Assembly (NCBI GenBank): GCA_005406025.1
Contig: BGZK01001008.1
Coordinates: 62,001 to 126,000, forward strand
Length of the DNA stretch: 64,000 nt
From: Eumeta japonica
Lineage: Eukaryota; Arthropoda; Insecta; Lepidoptera; Psychidae
Reading direction: 5' to 3'
Part shown: piece after piece, positions 57,440 through 64,000 of the stretch
How the letters are laid out: each line of letters begins with the position of its first letter
Numbering within the stretch: the first letter of the stretch is position 1
Position numbers and translations under genes: made by a program
Notes under the pieces: generated by a model
Databases searched by the model: none
Seen by the model: only the letters and a program-made list of their open reading frames with translations
What the model was told of the DNA's origin: nothing

Positions 57440-57515
57440 TGTTTCCCTCCCTCGCCGGATGCGAAAATGGACCGTATTGGAACGCCGTCCCCTATATATG
57501 CCCTGAGTATGCCAC
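57440..57515 (+). other. Candidate 76-bp exon with strong splice sites
   Basis: The acceptor GATTATTTTCCCCACAG ends at 57439 and the donor is GTAAGTGC at 57516. The segment is GC-rich in AT-rich surroundings. Two frames are open. One reads 'FPSLAGCENGPYWNAVPYIC' then 'PEYAT'. The other contains an ATG at 57467 in good insect context (GCGAAAATGG) and reads 'MDRIGTPSPIYALSMP'. It is therefore either an internal coding exon or the first coding exon with a 5' leader. I recognise no protein family, and no partner exon was found in the window, so the rest of the gene would lie beyond it or across long introns. Confidence 0.45.
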
Positions 57516-59299
57516 GTAAGTGCTTTAACTTATTAATATGATACATTGCTCATGTTATACTAGACGGAGTCTTGGTGTCTAAGCTCTGTTTTGGGGTATA
57601 ATTAAACGATATAATTTAAGTACATTATTAATTTTGAAATGTTATTATCGTATGTGATATACTATTATACATTATTCTATTATTTCTATTTTTAGAAAAA
57701 TAAACGTCGAGACTTCAGTGTTTTCTTATTAACGTATGAATTTATTAATATATTTTACGTAGTTATGTCTAGTACCCATTACACTGTACTTGAAAGTGTA
57801 TTAGACAGAGTAATAACATTAAGTGTACTAACAGGGTAGTAAGATAGAATGTCACTACTAGATGTGGCGTTTAGTGGCTATTTTGCTAATATAAATCGTT
57901 AATTTATCGGCGTGACACGTTCGTGTGACGCTGCCTTGTGACCTTTTAACATTTTTCCACATCCACTTGCCATTCCTTAGTGTCGAAGTTTATAGCCCTA
58001 AGTTGCACCTTAAAGAAAATTATACTTTCTTTACTATTTTACTCAAAATTCATATTTGTAAATATAATCTTCGGATCTAATGGTAATCTAAGCATTCATT
58101 AAGTTCAATTATGCGCATAGAAGTTATCATTTTTAGGTTTTTCATAGACAGTGAAAGGTACATTCAAAAGAAAGTTACCATTTCGTTTTTGAATTGTAAC
58201 ATAGCACGTAACATTGCAAAAATAGACTTCTATACAGTAATTTAGAAGAAACATAGTTATCCAAAACAAGTACTATATGGAAAGTAATAATGCCGCCCTT
58301 TTAATGGGCACTTACGGAATTGGAAGTAAATTTATTTTTACTTCAATTTGCAGTAAACTCTTTTAGAAATAATTCAACGCAACTAAAAGTTTATGACTTT
58401 CTTTAGATTATTATTGATCAAGTTTCTGTGTTTTTGAATCAGTAATTCTTGTCAGTAGTTCTTATTTTTGATAATTTTTGCTTCCACTATTGGAAAGCTG
58501 TTTGACGTACCTTGTACCATTATGCCATTTTTTTCTCAATTTGTTTCTCAAATAGCTTTCTTGTCTCCAAGTCCCTTTATAGAGAGAATATAATAACTAT
58601 TTGCCAATCATTATATTGTATTTAAGCCAAATTGCAAAATTGTTAAATTGATTAGTCGTACTAGCTCCAAAATTTCATTTAGCTTTAACGCTTTAACGTT
58701 TCGCAATTCACAGAACAATACAAATGCGATGAGTCTTCCTTGAAACGATGAGCGTATTCAAAGAAATCTCGGGATACCGCCGGTCATATTATTAATCATT
58801 GCTTCAGCGAAACAGTGATAAATTACACCGCCCTGCGGAGCACGCGTGATACAAATACAACCTTCTGTCGCCGAGTTGCCTTTGTAACCGAAATCTATCT
58901 TTTTCTTTCCTTATTCCAATATCAACTCTTTTTTTATCTTCCTGAATTGCCTCCGCTTTCTGATTTGAATTTAATAGCTGCAGAGCGCTTCGTTCAACTG
59001 ATATACATCAGTGAATACTTTTTTGTAATGTGTACTTATTATTTAAAAATGTAAATCGTGCTATTAGAAGTTAACGATATTTATTCAAAATGTAAGTCGT
59101 CGCACACTATGAGTAAGTATTATTAGGTGACAACTTATACGGTAATTAAAGCTTTTTTAATCACTAAATCACCAAATAATCACCGAAAATGCTAACAATT
59201 ATTCTTACTTGATTATTTTAATATTATTTTTTTTTACTAATAAATAATTCCTAAACCTTTTAGAATGCAACACATGAATAATAATATTGTTACGTAATG
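57516..59299. other. AT-rich sequence, no gene seen
   Basis: 58800-58900 is balanced ('CACCGCCCTGCGGAGCACGCG') with no defensible exon. Otherwise there is nothing. Confidence 0.4.
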
Positions 59300-59600
59300 G
59301 TCATATCGAGCGTTCGAAAAATGAGATCATATGATAAGAAATACATAGAAATAAAAAAGGCGTATATACAGAAACATACAGTTCCAATAAATTGATACGG
59401 ATCCACTTGAACGCTTGTCTTTAATCACACTTGACTTGTGAACGCACTAATTGTAGACACAAAACTATCTTGTTCGCGCCCACATTTTGCTATTTACACT
59501 CGTCTAATAGCCGTTCATAATATTCATGAATTGTAAATAAATCGATAAATTAATAATTAAAAAGCATACCATGACGTAAATAAACAAGATTTATTGTCTT
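59300..59600 (+). repeat. Diverged interspersed repeat, copy 2 of 2
   Basis: Collinear with 1186-1497 (see that entry). It starts near 'GCGTATATACAGAAACATA' and ends near 'AACAAGATTTATTGTC'. It is non-coding. Confidence 0.5.
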
Positions 59601-61229
59601 TCATAAATTCTAAGCCATCAAACCACACATCAAAGTGCCGACAAAGATAAAGGCGTGGTGAGGCGAGCGGGAGGGATTATTTCCGAGTAGAGAATTTTAT
59701 TTAAGAATTTTTTAAGAGGGTTTGTAGTTTTATTTTTAATTGCAACCGTAATTCGCAACAGTATGGCTTGTAATTTCGGTAATGGGGACCCGAGAAAATA
59801 CTATGCCGACCTAATTGGTGATATAATCGGGTAATAAGGAGCGGATTAAAAAAGCCTGAAGTCAGTGATAAAACAACTGATGACGTCAGTATACTTTAAC
59901 ATTTAAGTAACTTAAAAATAAATAACGAAAAATTGAAGCCCTGAGTAAAGAGATACAAGAGAAAAAATAATTGACTCTTGTTATCTATAAGACGAAGTTA
60001 ATTTATATTTTTGATGTTATCACCCTAATAACATAAGTGAATAATATGTTGTTTCACTACTGACTTATTCTATTTACTCACGACTAACAATGTGTGAGGT
60101 TTCGTATTTCGTAGAAAAGTATGTATGTCTATTTCCTTTGTTACGAGTAATTTCGAGATAGCGGAGTCTGGCAGATTTTATTAGGTTTCCAATAGCGCTG
60201 CTCCGTGCAGCGTTGCCGGCAAATTGTGTGATTCGATTGGTGGTCGCTCGCTACAAGGCGTTGTTGTAAATCTGATGAAAATATCGCATTCACAAAATTA
60301 CTTTTGCCCTTAAAAATGCAGGAATGTTTCTGTTAGTTTTTATGCGATTACTAGGACTTACCTTGAGATTATGAAAACATTATAACGTCTAAAATTATAT
60401 AATTTCAATTTCGGATGACAATCGATTCTCTTACTTAAATTGTGGCTAGTAAATCGGCAGATGTTATCCATTCAATATTAAAGCATTAAAAATTAGAATT
60501 GAGATTATATGTCATTAAACAAATATTTTGAACTTTTCCATAATTCTCAATTTCTCATATGTTATTAGGTATAAGCTCCCATTAATAGGCATAAAATAGA
60601 ATTGGTTTCGAAATTGCCATGAAATCAAGGTACTTACAAATACTTTAATATTTAGGACACAATTTGCTTGATCTCCTGTTTGACTTAAAGAAAAACCCAA
60701 TATATTTAATATATCTAGTTCTAAACGGGTGTATAAGACTCTGAATTTTTTTTAATAATAATCCGATTAATACGACAAGGACAATCGTTCAGGTCATAAG
60801 TGTTATTAGATAAGCCAGAATATTTAAAGTCAATGTCATTTTAAGAAAGACAAAGAAAGTAATGACTTTGTAGTAAATAGTGGGTTTGGTGAACATTTTC
60901 AGAAAAGAAAATGGTTATTTAACTCGGGTGCAAGTGAACATGTGTTGTAATGATGAACTATTTGCCTCATATTTGACCTTGAAAAATAAGTTAGATACTG
61001 TAGGGAACGGAACACAAATTAGTCTCCGAGGTTGCGGGCAGAGATTGTTGTAAGCTTTGTTGAGAATATCAAAATAAAATTTATTTCAAATTAAGTCCAA
61101 ATAGAACAGGTAAATCGTTATAAAATTAGAAGAATCCAGAAACTGGAATATATGGAAATTTCAAACATCAGTGTTATTGCGAGGTCAAGATTTTATCATT
61201 AGCATAATTATAATTCTTATGAAAATCGT
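59601..61229. other. AT-rich sequence, no gene seen
   Basis: 60150-60260 is balanced ('AATAGCGCTGCTCCGTGCAGCGTTGCCGGC') with no exon that can be defended. No repeats were recognised. Confidence 0.4.
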
Positions 61230-61510
61230 TATCGTTATTGCAACTGTGACCATACCGTAACTGAATCGAAATTGTGCCGCAACCGAATTGCAAATATACC
61301 GCAGTTGTACCACTTTGCCAGCACCGTACGCATAACGTATCCATAGTGTACACGTAGAGTAACGGTATCGTACCTGTAACTTACCCTAGCGTACCTGTAG
61401 CGTACCGTAGCGTACCCGTGCCCGTTCCGTACCCACAGCATACCCGCACCGTATCCTCACCGTACCCGCACCGTACCCGCACCGTACCCGCACCATACCC
61501 GCTGTCGCTC
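61230..61510 (+). repeat. Minisatellite, 12-bp CCGCACCGTACC-like unit
   Basis: Cleanest at 61435-61500, where (CCGCACCGTACC)n occurs with variants (CCTCACCGTACC, CCGCACCATACC). It becomes progressively degenerate toward 61230 (CGTACCTGTAGCGTACCGTAG). It is GC-rich in AT-rich DNA. Confidence 0.85.
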
Positions 61511-61544
61511 ACGATGACATTAGCGTTAGAGTTATCGTTGACAA

Positions 61545-61800
61545 CTACCAGATCTACCAGATTAATATATTGGTAGATTGGTAGATTGATATAATGTTAC
61601 TTAGTTAAATTGATAGATTAATAGACTGGCAGATAAGTAGATTGTTAGATTGGAAGTTCAATAGACAGCAAGATTAGTAAATTGGTAGATTGGTAGAGAG
61701 ATACGTAAATATGTAAATAGGTGGATAGTTACAATAGTATATTGGTAGATAGGCAAATAGATAGATTAGAATATTGAAGATTGGTAAATTGATATTTAAA
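61545..61800 (+). repeat. Degenerate ATTGGTAG-type minisatellite
   Basis: A loose array of TAGATTGG / ATTGGTAG / AGATTGATA octamers running from 61545 to about 61800. It is AT-rich and adjoins the GC-rich minisatellite. Confidence 0.8.
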
Positions 61801-61824
61801 TATATATGCGATGTGTTAATAATA

Positions 61825-63640
61825 TCAGATCACAATTGAGCTACATCTGCGGTAATTGTTTATCCCACGACAACTTATTTGACCATAATTTTGCAATAAC
61901 ATGTTCATCATAATAACACAAGGCGCTAACAACTCTAATGGGTCAAAGATTTGTGTTATTGTTAGCTATTGTGGTACTGACTGGTACGAATAGCTCGTCA
62001 GTCAGTACTATCCACCTTAAGCCCAACGTTTTACTCTGATCAGCGATACCAATATTTAAATCAACGCAATCTTGATTAGGTTCAGTTGTTCGTTGACATT
62101 TGTTAGATCTCCATTTTCTCAAAAGCATGTGAGCAGAGGCAAAAGTGGATTCTACTTTTTTTCTTATTGACTGAATTTTGTCAATATCATCACCACATGT
62201 AAGAAGATCATCCACATAAAAGTCATGACACACCGTGTTGCCCAGATACAGCTCACCGGCTGTACCATATGCGATGGTATTTAATTCAAATGTCTCCAGT
62301 GGATCAGTTGGAGAATCACGCCATACGATCTGTTGTAAATGTCTATCATGAGGATGGACAACTATCTGTCGGTACATTTTCTCAACATCAGCAGACAGAA
62401 CATATTTATGTCGTCTAAAACATAGAAGTATAGACAGCACCTTATCCTGCACCGTGGGATCCACCATTTGGATATTGTTAAATGAAACACCTGATGTAGT
62501 AGGACTACTAGCATCAAAAACTTCTAATAGTTTGGCAGTTGTACTACTTTCAAGCAGTACGCCATCGTGAGGAATAAAATGGGCAACACCTTGCAAATCG
62601 TGGTCTCACTCCAACGTGTGACCTAAATAATACTCTAACATGAATGTAATATTTTTTTTATGAAGATTGTTTTTGAAGCCTCCGTTCTAACGATATAAAA
62701 CAATGCTTGGCGGTCTGCAGCGAATCACCTAAAACATTAGGATTTTGTTTTAATGGAATTCCGACACAAAAAGAGATGTCTGAAAGACGAGTTGCATTTT
62801 TAGCAAAATGTTTTTCAGACAGTTTTTCTTCCGTCGCATAAAATGATTTAGAGCTTATCTCTTCAAATTGCCAAAAACGTTCAAGTTGTTGTTGAATGCT
62901 ATCATTCATTAAACTTGTATCAGTATCAACTGAATTTACTTTGCATAAGTTACAGGATATGAAATCAGTGGCAGTCGGACTATGGCGGTTGCTTAGGGTT
63001 CTAGAAATAATCCAGCCTAATCTGGGTTTGTTAAGAATTAGTTTTCTATCACCTAATTTGATTTTATCTGATCCTATTAAATCCCAAAATATATCAGCTC
63101 CGATTATTAAATCGATCTCAGTAGAAACACAAAAGTGAGGATCGGCTACGCACAGATAAGACGGAATATTAAAATATAATATGTTTATTTTTCGACAAGG
63201 AACTTTGTCCGTTGTAGATGGCAAAACAAAACAATTAATTTTTAACGAATAGTTTTTTTTTTTTAACGGCCTCATAGACACTATACACATTTTTTCTGTG
63301 TGAGTTTGAACTATTGATGGCTAGTAAGGATCTATTAATATTATTAAATGGTAAATTTAACTGTTGATACATTTTTTCTGTAATGTGACAAGGTGTGCTA
63401 CCTTTATCAAGCAGTGCTCGAGCGATATGTTCCTTGTTGTATCTATCTTAAAGTTTTACTAATACTTTCGAGAGTAGGTAACACGTCCTGACTGTCACAG
63501 TGTGATCGGTCAACGCTCGCTGACAACGCTATGTCGACTACTTCGATTGGTGCGGCTTGATCACTCGCGCTTACAAGTCCGCAATTTGTTGCGGACCAAA
63601 CCACCATGCTGAGACGAACATGTCCTACTCGGAGACTGAG
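61825..63640 (-). mobile_element. Truncated BEL/Pao LTR retrotransposon (pol only)
   Basis: Minus-strand pol of a BEL/Pao element containing the protease region and the reverse transcriptase. It is cut off at both sides: at about 61825, inside the region after the RT, right next to the minisatellites, and at about 63640. No long terminal repeats, gag, RNase H or integrase are seen. Confidence 0.85.
61830..63640 (-). pseudogene. BEL/Pao pol pseudogene (protease and reverse transcriptase)
   Basis: Read from 63640 downward. The aspartic protease site reads 'ALLDKGSTPCH' (63397-63408 for DKGS), where the family has D-S/T-G, so the second position is changed. The protease-type domain continues in the open frame 63290-62658 ('DLIIGADIFWDLI', 'KPRLGWIISR') into 'QLERFWQFEEI'. 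After a frame break near 62620, the RT frame 62596-61943 contains 'VAHFIPHDGVL', 'RVVFDASS'-type wording seen as 'EVFDASSPTTSGVSFN', and 'VLSADVEKMYRQI' (first catalytic Asp). 'ELNTIAYGTA' comes next, then an internal deletion, then 'FYVDDLLTC' (Y-V-D-D at 62207-62218). 'LGLRWI' and 'FDPLELLAP' follow. Frame breaks, the deletion and truncation make it dead. The overlapping plus-strand frame at 62896 is a shadow. Confidence 0.85.
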
Positions 63641-63725
63641 ACCTGAGCTCTGAGCTTAGAGCTCAGAGTTGTGTTTGCTCAGAGCTGAGCAAACACAATA
63701 TATTAGTTCACACTAATATATTGTG
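63577..63725. repeat. Cluster of four short palindromes, two overlapping
   Basis: Perfect hairpins: GTCCGCAA/TTGCGGAC (63577-63596, loop TTTG), CTGAGCTCT/AGAGCTCAG (63643-63666, loop GAGCTT), TTGTGTTTGCTCA/TGAGCAAACACAA (63669-63698, loop GAGC) and CACAATATATTAGT/ACTAATATATTGTG (63694-63725, loop TCAC). The last two share CACAA, so only one of them can fold at a time. Confidence 0.9.
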
Positions 63726-64000
63726 TGTGCATTTACATATTTTACAACCTATTTTTTTACAAGTGTTTATATGGTGATCACTGCGAAAGCAATTAAAACA
63801 TACTTTAAATTTAGATAATAATTATAATCTCTGATTACTGCTTAAAACAAGAAACAGTGGACACTCTTGTAATGTAATGGGACAGGACCCAAATGCGGTA
63901 GTTATCATAAATTAGGTAAAATTGTATTATTTCTAATATCATTGTATTCCTGAAGTGATATCATAGTTTTAACCTTAATATTGTTTTTCTAGTCGTAGTT
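63726..64000. other. AT-rich sequence, no gene seen
   Basis: Window end. Nothing recognised. The element to the left may extend here beyond recognition. Confidence 0.4.

Noticed and set aside
1..64000. CRISPR arrays, bacterial operons, prophage
   Set aside because: No spaced identical repeats and no dense coding. The sequence is eukaryotic in character.

Overview
This window is AT-rich eukaryotic DNA, almost certainly from an insect and most likely a moth or butterfly. It contains remnants of mariner transposons, CR1/Jockey-type LINEs, a BEL/Pao retroelement and several short interspersed repeats whose wording I know from lepidopteran genomes (fragments resembling 'AACTAGCTTTCC..' and 'GGCCAAGTG..GTCGG'). 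I see no intact host gene, no tRNA or rRNA gene and no CRISPR array. The layout fits an intergenic region or very large intron filled with old mobile DNA. The organism call rests on repeat recognition and is not proven.

Layout. 0-3.6 kb: a diverged repeat and a decayed mariner with its ends still visible (1498-2771). 3.6-8.1 kb: a block of remnants, comprising a plus-strand CR1-like LINE (about 3580-6092), a minus-strand Jockey-type LINE fragment (6093-7575) and a minus-strand internally deleted mariner (7580-8065). 8.1-15.9 kb: spacer with foldback MITE copies (8681-8984, 12333-12588), a 241-bp-period repeat and a possible small exon (13612-13688). 15.98-22.62 kb: a near full-length but heavily mutated Jockey-clade LINE with a tandem-repeat 5' region, a gag with zinc knuckles, endonuclease and reverse transcriptase. 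22.6-37.7 kb: mostly unannotatable AT-rich sequence with a palindromic MITE (24353-24934), a long hairpin (27511-27592), a pogo/Tigger-like MITE (32701-33334) and a long TA microsatellite.

37.73-41.28 kb holds the most interesting object. It is a decayed DNA transposon whose protein I cannot place in a named superfamily. It has a basic coiled-coil N-terminus, a DDE-like triad (D in 'HIDFSENY', D in 'LSDSPVNQYKNK', E in 'EPGHGKGAPDGVGG', the last two about 34-35 residues apart), a Cys-rich stretch and a small C-terminal beta-barrel-like module. It is bracketed by repeated copies of CATTCCCTCAC, which look like transposase-binding sites.

41.3-64 kb: a LINE 3' fragment, a second mariner of the same family as the one at 7.6 kb (44516-45250), the most complete foldback MITE (48011-48534) abutting a broken gene of the uncharacterised 'GERFHQDI' family (48535-49030), a GC-rich CpG-dense segment (53340-53780), a 32-bp degenerate tandem array (55919-56115), a well-bordered 76-bp candidate exon (57440-57515), two neighbouring minisatellites (61230-61800), a truncated BEL/Pao pol on the minus strand (61825-63640) and a cluster of overlapping perfect palindromes (63577-63725). 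The elements do not form a pathway. They record successive insertions, truncations and decay.
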